From the NCBI GenBank assembly GCA_937921255.1, contig CAKZSO010000014.1:1-59663 (forward strand): a DNA stretch of 59,663 nt. The letters are read 5' to 3'. Position 1 is the stretch's first letter. Each line of letters begins with the position of its first letter. Below the pieces are notes generated by a model. The model had not been told where the DNA came from and ran no database searches. It was given only the letters and a program-made list of their open reading frames with translations. This DNA comes from Candidatus Bipolaricaulota bacterium. GTDB lineage: Bacteria; Bipolaricaulota; Bipolaricaulia; Bipolaricaulales; Bipolaricaulaceae. Positions 52,815 to 59,663 of this stretch are shown piece after piece. The position numbers were made by a program, and so were the translations under genes.

Positions 52815-53327
52815 TCATGGGGCGGTGAGCGTGTAGGTGAACCCCAACCTGTAGTCGCCGGCCGGGTCGTTCTCCCAGCTCACGAGGACCTCGAAGTCCA
52901 TGGAGAGCTGGATGTTCCCGCCCCTCGTGCCGGCGGCCACCTGGGTTGCCCCCGTCGTGAGCCCGGTGAACGTGCTCGCGTACGAGGACACGCGGCCATC
53001 GGAGGTCGCCGCGCGGAACAGAAGGTCGGTGGACGGCTTCGCCCACGGCCCGGTCCACGTGGCGGTGTCGGCGGCCACGTTCAGGATCCAGTTCCGGTTG
53101 CTCCAGATCTGGACACCCTGGGCGGACAGAACCTGCTTCTGCCCAGCATCGTAGTCCGCCTCGGTGAGTGCCCCGAAGTCGATCGTGCTCGTCGAGAGGG
53201 AGAGCCGGATCAACGTCGGCACCGTGAACTGCGCCACCGAGCCCTGCGTCACCTGCGCCATCCCTGCCACGCCCACAAGCAGCCCCAAAGCCAACATGCC
53301 AACTGTAAGCGTACGAACCTTCATCAT
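52815..53327 (-). CDS. Small secreted beta protein, likely fibre or surface subunit
   Basis: A 170-aa secreted protein: signal MMKVRTLTVGMLALGLLVGVAGMA, then one beta-rich domain starting QFTVPTLIRLSLS, with FGALTEADYDAGQ, SNRNWILNVAADTATW, and the C-terminus FTYTLTAP. Size, export and single domain suit a polymerised or cell-wall-attached subunit. SD GGAGGAG and ATG at 53327 lie downstream of a c-di-GMP-I riboswitch and inside a pairing element. A second ATG is at 53324. Confidence 0.75.
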   Translation of the reverse strand: MMKVRTLTVGMLALGLLVGVAGMAQVTQGSVAQFTVPTLIRLSLSTSTIDFGALTEADYDAGQKQVLSAQGVQIWSNRNWILNVAADTATWTGPWAKPSTDLLFRAATSDGRVSSYASTFTGLTTGATQVAAGTRGGNIQLSMDFEVLVSWENDPAGDYRLGFTYTLTAP

Positions 53328-53334
53328 CACTTCT

Positions 53335-53378
53335 CCTCCAAGGATAGTTAGATTGGGTAATCCGTTTAACCTTGGAGG
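53335..53378 (-). promoter_or_regulatory. SD-sequestering pairing element of the second riboswitch
   Basis: CCTCCAAGG (53378-53370), directly after the aptamer, is perfectly complementary to CCTTGGAGG (53343-53335), which holds the SD of the 170-aa protein; the loop is 26 nt. This suggests translational control. Confidence 0.65.
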
Positions 53379-53380
53379 CG

Positions 53381-53456
53381 TTTCGGCAACCCAGCCATCT
53401 CCCCACAAAAGAGAGATCTGTGGTTTTGCGTCCCCGGGTCGCCCCGGGTTTGCCCG
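53381..53456 (-). ncRNA. Cyclic di-GMP-I (GEMM-I) riboswitch 2
   Basis: Minus strand. P1 5' GGGCAAACCC pairs with 3' GGGTTGCC; P2 CCCGGG-GCGA-CCCGGG carries a GNRA loop; then the conserved GGACGCAAA junction, and P3 with ATCTC/GAGAT leading into TGGCTGGG. This matches the GEMM-I core. It precedes the secreted-protein run ending at 47822. Confidence 0.92.
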
Positions 53457-53617
53457 TTCGATCACCTCGTGTTCCCACAAGAAACCGTACTCCTGCACTC
53501 GCGGATCTCCCGGTCGGACAACCACCTCCCCTCGGCCCCAGGATACGGGGCACGCCCGCAGGCTCTCGGGCACCGTCCACTTCCCCACGTCGCGTCCGTC
53601 CATCGGCGTGGGCACGT

Positions 53618-54091
53618 CTATCCCTCGACGGCGTAGATCAGGGTGAGCAGGCGCTCACCGCTCCACCCAGCCTCGCCCAGGTTCACCCGGTAGTCGAGCA
53701 CGATCTCGTGCACACCCGGTCGACCCGTGGCGAGAACCAGCCCGTCCGGCCCCACCGGCCGGTATTCTCCACGCCCGAGGCGTACCTCCACAACCCCCGG
53801 GAAGGAGAGGTCTGAGGAGCGTACGACGAGCGTCCACGGCACGTTGCTGCGCACGAGGAGGGTAACTGCCTGCCGCAGCTCGATCGGTCCCGAACGATCG
53901 GGCACCGGAGCACGGATCTCCACCGCGACTGGGATCTCCCGCCCGGAGTCCTTCGCGCCCAGAACGGAGAGGCGACTGAGCGCGGGAATGGTGACCGTAG
54001 CTTGAGCCCCTAGAGCGGTCGACGTCGCCCGCCCGACGACAGTCCCCGCTGTCAGCCCGACCATCACCAGCAGCACTGCTTTCCTGACCAT
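53618..54091 (-). CDS. Small secreted beta protein under riboswitch 1
   Basis: A 157-aa secreted protein: signal MVRKAVLLVMVGLTAGTVVG, then a beta domain with TVTIPALSRLSVLG, VRSNVPWTLVVRSSD and an aliphatic C-terminus (LLTLIYAVEG). It looks like a distant relative of the 170-aa subunit. The ATG at 54091 is only a few nt after the aptamer; an open frame reaching 54142 runs through the aptamer and is rejected. No SD is visible. Confidence 0.75.
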   Translation of the reverse strand: MVRKAVLLVMVGLTAGTVVGRATSTALGAQATVTIPALSRLSVLGAKDSGREIPVAVEIRAPVPDRSGPIELRQAVTLLVRSNVPWTLVVRSSDLSFPGVVEVRLGRGEYRPVGPDGLVLATGRPGVHEIVLDYRVNLGEAGWSGERLLTLIYAVEG

Positions 54092-54093
54092 GC

Positions 54094-54161
54094 TTCGGCA
54101 ACCCAGCCATCCCTGAGGGACCTGTAGGCTTTGCGTCCCCACGTTGCCGTGGGTTTGCCCT
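54094..54161 (-). ncRNA. Cyclic di-GMP-I (GEMM-I) riboswitch 1
   Basis: Minus strand. P1 GGGCAAACCC with 3' GGGTTGCC, P2 CCACG-GCAA-CGTGG (GNRA loop), conserved GGGACGCAAAGCC, and a short P3 (TCCC-TCA-GGGA) leading into TGGCTGGG. The aptamer ends about 2 nt before the ATG at 54091, leaving almost no separate expression platform. Confidence 0.94.
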
Positions 54162-54232
54162 TATCGGACGGTCGAGGTCAGTTGCCCGGCGACACCCCCT
54201 TCCCCGCACCGCGGGCGGTCCGAGTTACTTGC

Positions 54233-54260
54233 AGTATATACGGATATAAACCACCGTCAA
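54233..54260 (-). promoter_or_regulatory. Promoter of riboswitch 1 and the surface-protein run
   Basis: Minus-strand TTGACG (54260-54255), 16-nt spacer, TATACT (54238-54233), in an AT-rich patch that stands out from the surrounding GC-rich DNA. The leader to the aptamer is about 65 nt. Confidence 0.75.
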
Positions 54261-54330
54261 GTACACCTGTCACGCTCTTCGCTTTCACGTATAGGAAAAG
54301 GATCTTCCTCGATCCAGGTTACCTTCCACG

Positions 54331-54388
54331 GTGTCGCGCGACACCGGCTCACCCCCGTAGAATGGGCTGCCTACCCCCGTACGGGGGT
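54331..54388 (+). promoter_or_regulatory. Palindrome-rich promoter region of the small membrane protein
   Basis: Perfect palindrome GTGTCGCGCGACAC (54331-54344), a TAGAAT -10 box (54358-54363), and perfect palindrome ACCCCCGTACGGGGGT (54373-54388) right after the expected start; ACCCCCGT also occurs at 54351-54358. No clear -35, as expected for an activated promoter. The 240-nt divergent region between riboswitch 1 and this gene holds no other gene. Confidence 0.5.
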
Positions 54389-54407
54389 GGGCAAGGCTGT
54401 GGGAGCG

Positions 54408-54851
54408 ATGCGCACGAAAACATGGGTTGGAGTCGCAGCAGTGGCCGTGATCACCGTCCTACTAGCTGTTGTTCTCTGGCCAGCGCCGGACCCGTGGGCA
54501 CGCGTGCACACGGTGGCGATCCAGCCCCCGGACTGGGAGCGCACGGATCAAGTCCTGCGCGTCCCGTTCATGGATGGGCTCACCGTCACGTTGGGAGCGA
54601 AGAACGTGCGGATCGTTGCCGACCCCCAGGCCGCGGATGCCGTGCTTGTCGTCCAGAGCGTGCGGGTGGACTTGATCGAGCTCCGTCTCGACTCCGGCGA
54701 GCTCAGGGGGAAGATGAGCGCAACGTGCGTCCTCATTGAGCTTCGGACAGGCCGGTCACAGGTCATGGACTTCCACCTCGAACTCCGCGGCGGCACTGTG
54801 CGCGCCACCCTTACCGCCCGCCGGTTCTGGGAGTTTTGGAAGCGCGGGTAG
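54408..54851 (+). CDS. Small membrane-anchored hypothetical protein
   Basis: A 147-aa protein with one N-terminal membrane segment (about 5-25: WVGVAAVAVITVLLAVVLW) and a small alpha/beta outside domain (about 35-147: VLRVPFMDGLTVTLGAKNVRIV, in part; then ADAVLVVQSVRVDLIELRL). The topology recalls LptE-like or DUF4136 envelope proteins, but no family is clear. ATG at 54408 has SD GGGAG; the open frame from 54144 lies in the divergent promoter. rimI follows 15 nt later. Confidence 0.65.
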   Translation: MRTKTWVGVAAVAVITVLLAVVLWPAPDPWARVHTVAIQPPDWERTDQVLRVPFMDGLTVTLGAKNVRIVADPQAADAVLVVQSVRVDLIELRLDSGELRGKMSATCVLIELRTGRSQVMDFHLELRGGTVRATLTARRFWEFWKRG

Positions 54852-54866
54852 AGAGTCGGAGCCCGT

Positions 54867-55319
54867 GTGCAGATTCGCCGAGCGTCGCGCACTGACCTTC
54901 CGGCGATCGTCGCGATCGAGGATCAGAGCTTTCCCGACCCGTGGCCCCAAAGCTCGATCGCGGCGTACTTCGGCGACCCGCACGCGGTGATCCTCTTGGC
55001 GGTCGATCCCCAACCCGTCGGGTTTCTCATCGCCCGCCGCGAGGCCACCCCGCGCGGAGGCTGGGTCTTCCACATCCACGATCTGGCTGTGGCCCCCACC
55101 CACCGCCGCCAAGGCGCGGCGAGCGCGCTCCTAGCGGAGCTCGGCGCGATTGCTCGAGCGCAGAGGGTTTCCGGAATCCGGCTCGAGGTTCGGGTAGACA
55201 ACGAGAGCGCCCATCGGTTCTACGAGCACCAGGGATTCAAGGTCGTGCGAGAGCTGGCGCGGTACTACGAAGACGGTGGAGCTGCCCTCCGGATGGAGCT
55301 CGCCCTCACCGAAAGGTGA
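54867..55319 (+). CDS. rimI: Ribosomal-protein S18-alanine N-acetyltransferase
   Basis: A 150-aa GNAT enzyme that acetylates the N-terminus of ribosomal protein S18 (or a related target). IRRASRTDLPAIVAIED start, acetyl-CoA loop HRRQGAASALL, and LEVRVDNESAHRFYEHQGF are RimI-like. The GTG follows GGAG. Overlapping GTGs (54865, 54867) exist; only 54867 is in frame. Confidence 0.87.
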   Translation: MQIRRASRTDLPAIVAIEDQSFPDPWPQSSIAAYFGDPHAVILLAVDPQPVGFLIARREATPRGGWVFHIHDLAVAPTHRRQGAASALLAELGAIARAQRVSGIRLEVRVDNESAHRFYEHQGFKVVRELARYYEDGGAALRMELALTER

Positions 55320-55325
55320 AGGCCC

Positions 55326-56339
55326 TCAGCCCGAGACTCCCCGCCCCACCGTCAACACGAAGTACATCGCGCCCATCCACCCCGCCACAATCCCCAGCGC
55401 GAGCCACCGAGAGAGGCCTAGCTTCCCTCGCGCGCGGAGAACAAGGAACAGCGGGCCGAGCGCCATCAAGGCAAGTGCCCCCAGCCCCGCCACAAGGTGC
55501 GAGCGGTCGAGCACGGTGAAGATCGGCTTGGCGTAGAGGAGATCCGATAGCCCCAGGACGAGCACGTTGAACGCGCAGCTCCCGTAGACGTTTCCGAGGG
55601 CCATCTCCTTTGATCCCAGCCGCAGCGCGCCCCACGTCACGCTCGTCTCGGGCATTGTGGTCACGACCGCCACAGCCAGCACGCCCATGAAGCTCCCCGA
55701 GATCCCGAAGATCTCCGCCAGCCGATCCGCGCTCGCCGCGAGAAGGGGTGCCGCCACAAGGACCCCTCCTGCAGCCAATCCGAACATGACCCACGCTCGT
55801 CTCGCCGACGGGCGAGAGGCATCGGATGAAGCCCTCCCATGATCCGGCTCAAGCTGGACTTCCACCGCGCGAGCTCGGTACACGGCCATCATCCCCAGGA
55901 CGTACCCCCCGAGGAGGAGGATCGTCCCCAGGCTCACCGGACCAAGGTTCCCCGGCCCTTCCAGCCCCACCAAGACGGTTACGACAACTGTCAGAGCGAG
56001 GGCCGTGGCCACGAGCAGCCGTTGGTCGCGCGTCGCCGGGCGGATCGCCACCTTCGGGAACAGGCTGACGAGGACGACAAGGACAACGATGTTGAGCATG
56101 TTGGCCCCGAGGATGTTCCCACCGGCAAGGGCAGGGGCATCGAGGCGAACCGCGGAGAGGTTCGTCACGAGCTCGGGGAGCGAGGTCGCGATGGCAAGGA
56201 GGATCGTCCCCACCCACAACCGACCGAGCCCGGTCGCCTCGGCGAGGTGATCACCCGCCTTAGACAAACTGAGGCCGCTCCGCACGACCACCGCCGCGCT
56301 GAGGAGAAACAGCCCTGCCCAGCCTAGAGCCTGAGTCAC
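55326..56339 (-). CDS. CaCA-family Na+(K+)/Ca2+ exchanger
   Basis: Inner-membrane cation antiporter of 337 aa with about 10 segments and two inverted alpha repeats: LLAIATSLPELVTNLSAV with GNILGANMLNI, and VVTTMPETSVTWGALRLG with GNVYGSCAFNVLVLG. The acidic residues that bind Ca2+ in the repeats (E of PEL and PET) are kept. A charged loop separates the halves (about 162-184). GTG start. Tail-to-tail with rimI, 6 nt apart. Confidence 0.9.
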   Translation of the reverse strand: MTQALGWAGLFLLSAAVVVRSGLSLSKAGDHLAEATGLGRLWVGTILLAIATSLPELVTNLSAVRLDAPALAGGNILGANMLNIVVLVVLVSLFPKVAIRPATRDQRLLVATALALTVVVTVLVGLEGPGNLGPVSLGTILLLGGYVLGMMAVYRARAVEVQLEPDHGRASSDASRPSARRAWVMFGLAAGGVLVAAPLLAASADRLAEIFGISGSFMGVLAVAVVTTMPETSVTWGALRLGSKEMALGNVYGSCAFNVLVLGLSDLLYAKPIFTVLDRSHLVAGLGALALMALGPLFLVLRARGKLGLSRWLALGIVAGWMGAMYFVLTVGRGVSG

Positions 56340-56404
56340 GGTGCTACACCCTGAGGACCCACAAGGGAGCGATCTTGCGTCAGAGCCGTCCCCACTGCAA
56401 CTGG

Positions 56405-56442
56405 AAACATAAGACGAGGCCCGGAAGCCGGAGCTCCGGGCC
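56405..56442 (-). terminator. Likely intrinsic terminator of the large surface protein
   Basis: Minus strand: GGCCCGGA/TCCGGGCC hairpin (56442-56418, 9-nt loop) followed by TCGTCTTATGTTT, a loose T-rich tail, 26 nt after the stop codon. Confidence 0.6.
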
Positions 56443-56467
56443 CTACAGGGTCACCGTCGTGCCGTTC

Positions 56468-59400
56468 CTAGCGCCCGGCGACGGCCTCCCGGACCTCGAA
56501 TACCAGAACCCGGAACAGGGTGCTCCCGAGGGAGATCCACAGCCGGTAGGTTCCCGGCGGGAGGTCCGCCGTGGCAACCTGGAACTGGTAGTTGTCCGTC
56601 GGTTCGATCCGCCTCCCCACGAGCACGTGCTGCTCGAGGTCAGGCGGGAGAACCGCCCCTGCCCCGCCCGCCGCGTCGTCAGCGCGCGTCAACACGGCGT
56701 GGGGAAGGCAGGGTGTATCGTCACAGGCAGTTGGAGCGACGACCGCCACCGTGACCACGTCGCCCCTCTCCACCACCTGAGCTGCCTGGTCATCGGCAGA
56801 TCGAAGGAGAACGGGCTCGTTCGTCGTGCGTGCCGTGGCCACAAGGCACACCTCATCCGTATCAAGACCATTGATCACGATGTACTGGTTGGAGTCCCAG
56901 TTCCCGTCAAGGTCTGGAAGGGACGGGTCCACTCGCTCCATCGTCGCAAATGGCAGCGCCCCGTGCAAACCGTAGCCCACAGCCCACCCATCGCGGTCGG
57001 AGTTGTCGGCGTTCGCCGTGTCCACGATGTTCCCCGCAGGGTCCACAAGCTCCAGCACCTCCCCCAGGTCGGACAGTTCAAGAGTAAACGGCAGATACGC
57101 CAGATCCGTGGGGAACTCTGTCGGATCCACCTCCGGATACGCCCACAGGAGGAACTGCTCGTTCACCGCCCGTGGGGTGGCCACGAGGGGAATCCCGTCG
57201 CGGTCCGTGCCATACGTGAGGGTTCCTGAGTTCGCCTGCCAATTGTGCTCCGCATCGCGGGCAAACGGGTTCACCCGCTCCATCGTCGCGTACGGATGAG
57301 CGTTACCCAGACCGTAACCAGTGGCCCAACCGGGCCGCCCGAGGCGTTCCGCGTTCGCCGTGTCCACCACTGTGCCCAGCGGATCCACGAGCTCCATGAC
57401 CTCGCCGCGCGGATCGAGGGCCACAGTGTAGATGAGATCGGCAGGTATATTCCTCACCACGTCGTCACTCCCCCGCTCGAGGAGGTACGTTGCGCACGGG
57501 GCGATCGTCCCGCGGAGTTCGACCACCTTCCACTCCCGCTCCCCGGCTGTGGTCGGCTGGGTAAGACGCCAGCGGAGGGTCCATCCCGTGAGGTCCACCG
57601 CGTTTTCCGTAATGTTGGTAAGCTCGATCCACTGGTCGTTCGGGCTTGCCGCGGTCCCGCCCCACGCGATTTCCGTGATCACGACCGGCCCCGTCTCCTC
57701 GTAGATGAGGTCGGCCTCGATGTCGCTCACCACGTCGTCGGTGCGGCGCTCCATGAGGTAGAACCCGAAGGGGTCGATCACCCCGCGGAGATCCACAACC
57801 TTCACGTACTGCTCCAGCACGTGCCCCGGCTGCTTGCGCCGCCAGCGGAGGGTCCATCCGGTGAGGTCGATCGGTTCGCCAAACGAGCTGTAGAGCTCGA
57901 TCCACTCGTGATTCGGGTCTGCCTTGGTGCCGCCCCACGCAATCTCGTTGATCACGATCCGCGGTCCCAATGCACCGCCTCCACCGGCGATCTCCTCCCC
58001 GCAGTCCAAAACCGTGATCCGAACCATTCCCACCGCAAACGCGCCGGTGGGATCGGTGACGGTGTAGGCGATGAAGTCCGTGCCGAGGAAACCAAGCTGC
58101 GGCACGTACACCACGTCCACCAACGCGCTGTGCGGCGCGCTGTATGTAACAGCACTCAGGCTCCCGCTCACCGCACCGTAGGTCGGCGCCCCCTGGATCG
58201 CGAATGCCAGCGGATGCGACGCTGAGTTCGCGGGGTTCACGTCGGGGTCGCTGCCACGCAGGGAGAAGGCGAGGGGCGTGTTCCGACAGGTCACGAACGA
58301 GAGCGTCTCTGCCGTGGGGGGCTCGTTACTGCGCACCCAGTTCTTGACGGCATCCGGCCCGTTCACACCCCCGGATCCCGTCGTTCGGCGCAGGAGAAGC
58401 CCGGCAACGGTCACATCCGCCGTCGCCCGGATGGCGACACCACCCGGGTTCGACGAGAACAGAGTCACGGAAGCCTGCCCGCTGCTCGTTGTCACCGCTG
58501 CCGGCGTAACGAACGTAGCTCCAGCCGTGTTGGTAAGAAGCGTGAACACGACCGGCGTGCCATTTGAAGCTGGTACCCAGCCAGCGCCGGCGTTGACCTC
58601 CACCAGCGCGGTCACGGTATGGCCTGTGGCTACTGGATTGACCGAACTCAACGGGGTCACGCTGATCCGCGCATCTACGTAGGTTTTCGCGGCGTTGCTG
58701 CCATTCCCAGGCGTGCCCGTCACACGGACAAACGTCCCGGTGCCGAATAGGTCCGCTGCCGCCTGAATCAGGACCGTTCCCGGCGTCGAAGAGACGATCT
58801 GCGCCGTCGCCTGACCCGCGCTGTTGGTGACCGAGGTGTTGACCCCGCCGACAAAGATCGCGGCTCCACCTACGATGGAGAACGTGACTCCCACGCCAGG
58901 CGCTGGGAACCACGCGAACCCGTCGGTTGTCGTTTCAACCAGCGCAACCATCGTATGAGGATCCCCCACCTCATTCGTGGCGGACAACGGACTCAGGTTG
59001 ATCCGTCCCTGCACGTAGGTCTTCCGCGCGGGCACGGTGCTTCCGCCTAGGCCGTCCGTCGTCCGCACAACCTGCGTCCCGCCGGGGAACGTCATCGTCA
59101 CCGTCGGGGTTGCCAAGAACGCACCCGGCGCTGTGCTATTGATCGTCAGGTTCCACGTTGCGCTCATCCCGTCCGGGGCCACCGTAGGTCCGCTCAAGCT
59201 CTGGATCCCCGGCGTCGGCGCCACGGTGTAGCTGAGGGCCCACGAACTGGGCGCCGCACCTTCCGCGTACGCGGTAATCACAAACGTGTGCGGGTCGCCC
59301 ACCGCGTTTGTCGCCTGTCCTGGCGTGATGGCGATGTAGCCATCTATCCCAAAGTAGTGGCTCGGATCGGTGTCGCTCACCGTCTGCCCCTGGTACGTCG

Positions 59401-59663
59401 TCTCGGCCTTCCCTACGTTCGCGTACTGCCCAGGAACGGCCGTACCCGTCTTCGTCAGCGTCGCGCTCGCTCCCACCGCCAGGCTCGGGATCGTCCCGAT
59501 CGCTCCCACCTTGTCGTCGGTCACGACCACGTTCGAAAGCGGCACGTTCCCCGTGTTCGTCACCTCGTACGTCCACGTCACCGTCGACCCCACCACCACC
59601 ACCGGCCCGGTCGGCGTGTCCGCATCGTCCCCGTTCGTCTTCTTCTCCAGCACCAGCCCCGGC
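56468..59663 (-). CDS. Large surface protein with DUF11-like, Ig-like and lamin-tail domains (5' end outside window)
   Basis: At least 1064 aa; the N-terminus is beyond the window. Visible in order: a DUF11/DUF7507-like repeat (TWTYEVTNTGNVPLSN), several Big/Ig-like repeats sharing the phrase VGDPHT and KTYVxxRI, a tandem cadherin-like domain (FLGTDFIAYTVTDPTG), then two lamin-tail domains (INEIAWGGTKADPNHEWIEL and ITEIAWGGTAASPNDQWIEL) each ending in DVV..I.ADLIY, and a C-terminal beta domain. No anchor motif is seen. Likely extracellular; role unknown. Confidence 0.85.
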   Translation of the reverse strand, partial: PGLVLEKKTNGDDADTPTGPVVVVGSTVTWTYEVTNTGNVPLSNVVVTDDKVGAIGTIPSLAVGASATLTKTGTAVPGQYANVGKAETTYQGQTVSDTDPSHYFGIDGYIAITPGQATNAVGDPHTFVITAYAEGAAPSSWALSYTVAPTPGIQSLSGPTVAPDGMSATWNLTINSTAPGAFLATPTVTMTFPGGTQVVRTTDGLGGSTVPARKTYVQGRINLSPLSATNEVGDPHTMVALVETTTDGFAWFPAPGVGVTFSIVGGAAIFVGGVNTSVTNSAGQATAQIVSSTPGTVLIQAAADLFGTGTFVRVTGTPGNGSNAAKTYVDARISVTPLSSVNPVATGHTVTALVEVNAGAGWVPASNGTPVVFTLLTNTAGATFVTPAAVTTSSGQASVTLFSSNPGGVAIRATADVTVAGLLLRRTTGSGGVNGPDAVKNWVRSNEPPTAETLSFVTCRNTPLAFSLRGSDPDVNPANSASHPLAFAIQGAPTYGAVSGSLSAVTYSAPHSALVDVVYVPQLGFLGTDFIAYTVTDPTGAFAVGMVRITVLDCGEEIAGGGGALGPRIVINEIAWGGTKADPNHEWIELYSSFGEPIDLTGWTLRWRRKQPGHVLEQYVKVVDLRGVIDPFGFYLMERRTDDVVSDIEADLIYEETGPVVITEIAWGGTAASPNDQWIELTNITENAVDLTGWTLRWRLTQPTTAGEREWKVVELRGTIAPCATYLLERGSDDVVRNIPADLIYTVALDPRGEVMELVDPLGTVVDTANAERLGRPGWATGYGLGNAHPYATMERVNPFARDAEHNWQANSGTLTYGTDRDGIPLVATPRAVNEQFLLWAYPEVDPTEFPTDLAYLPFTLELSDLGEVLELVDPAGNIVDTANADNSDRDGWAVGYGLHGALPFATMERVDPSLPDLDGNWDSNQYIVINGLDTDEVCLVATARTTNEPVLLRSADDQAAQVVERGDVVTVAVVAPTACDDTPCLPHAVLTRADDAAGGAGAVLPPDLEQHVLVGRRIEPTDNYQFQVATADLPPGTYRLWISLGSTLFRVLVFEVREAVAGR

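Noticed and set aside
54264-54272. TGACAGGTG just upstream of the riboswitch promoter, matching a half of the liv operator
   Set aside because: A single 9-mer could occur by chance in 60 kb; no second arm was found nearby.
1-59663. CRISPR arrays, insertion sequences, attachment sites, phage genes
   Set aside because: No regularly spaced repeats, transposase, integrase or phage structural genes were seen.

Overview
This is a 59.7 kb GC-rich stretch of bacterial chromosome. No IS element, phage, CRISPR array or plasmid function was seen. It mixes housekeeping genes, a carboxylate/acyl-CoA gene cluster and a large secreted-protein region. The style (high GC, secreted DUF11/SdrD/PKD/lamin-tail proteins, hyuAB, Liv transporter, c-di-GMP riboswitches) could fit an uncultured thermophilic or anaerobic lineage such as Bipolaricaulota (Acetothermia). 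That assignment is an impression from gene content and was not tested.

Layout. (1) 1-15.2 kb, minus strand: chained housekeeping genes. miaB, a PfkB sugar kinase, a CBS protein, dinG and proS form one run. A clear promoter at 8.4 kb then starts GT2-rho-LysM/M23-murA-hflX. A DUF4139 protein, a small ORF, a phosphohexomutase and leuS (cut by the window) follow. (2) 15.3-24.1 kb: a GNAT protein and pepF (minus), then a plus-strand run of DUF72, a STAS/HATPase protein, a DUF4325-winged-helix protein, a striking tandem palindromic operator, a DUF6504-like small protein and DNA polymerase IV. A UvrD-type helicase and tRNA-Asn(GUU) lie on the minus strand. (3) 24.2-28.8 kb, plus strand: hyuA-hyuB-acyltransferase. 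(4) 28.8-47.7 kb, minus strand: a tandem-TetR regulator, then a promoter with an operator-like palindrome, then livH-M-G-F-K, a KAS III homologue, an SDR, two acyl-CoA ligases, thiolase-DUF35, three alpha/beta hydrolases, prpE and an OFA-type MFS transporter. The order suggests one pathway that imports, activates and breaks down an organic acid. (5) 47.8-54.3 kb, minus strand: five secreted beta-rich proteins downstream of two separate c-di-GMP-I riboswitches. This may be a surface-fibre or envelope assembly system. (6) 54.4-59.7 kb: a small membrane-anchored protein and rimI (plus), a CaCA exchanger and a giant lamin-tail surface protein cut by the window edge (minus).

Genes within operons overlap by 4 nt (ATGA/GTGA) or carry good Shine-Dalgarno (SD) sites. 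Several first genes instead have a -10 box only 6-10 nt before the start codon and no SD, which suggests leaderless mRNAs. I used this to choose several starts.
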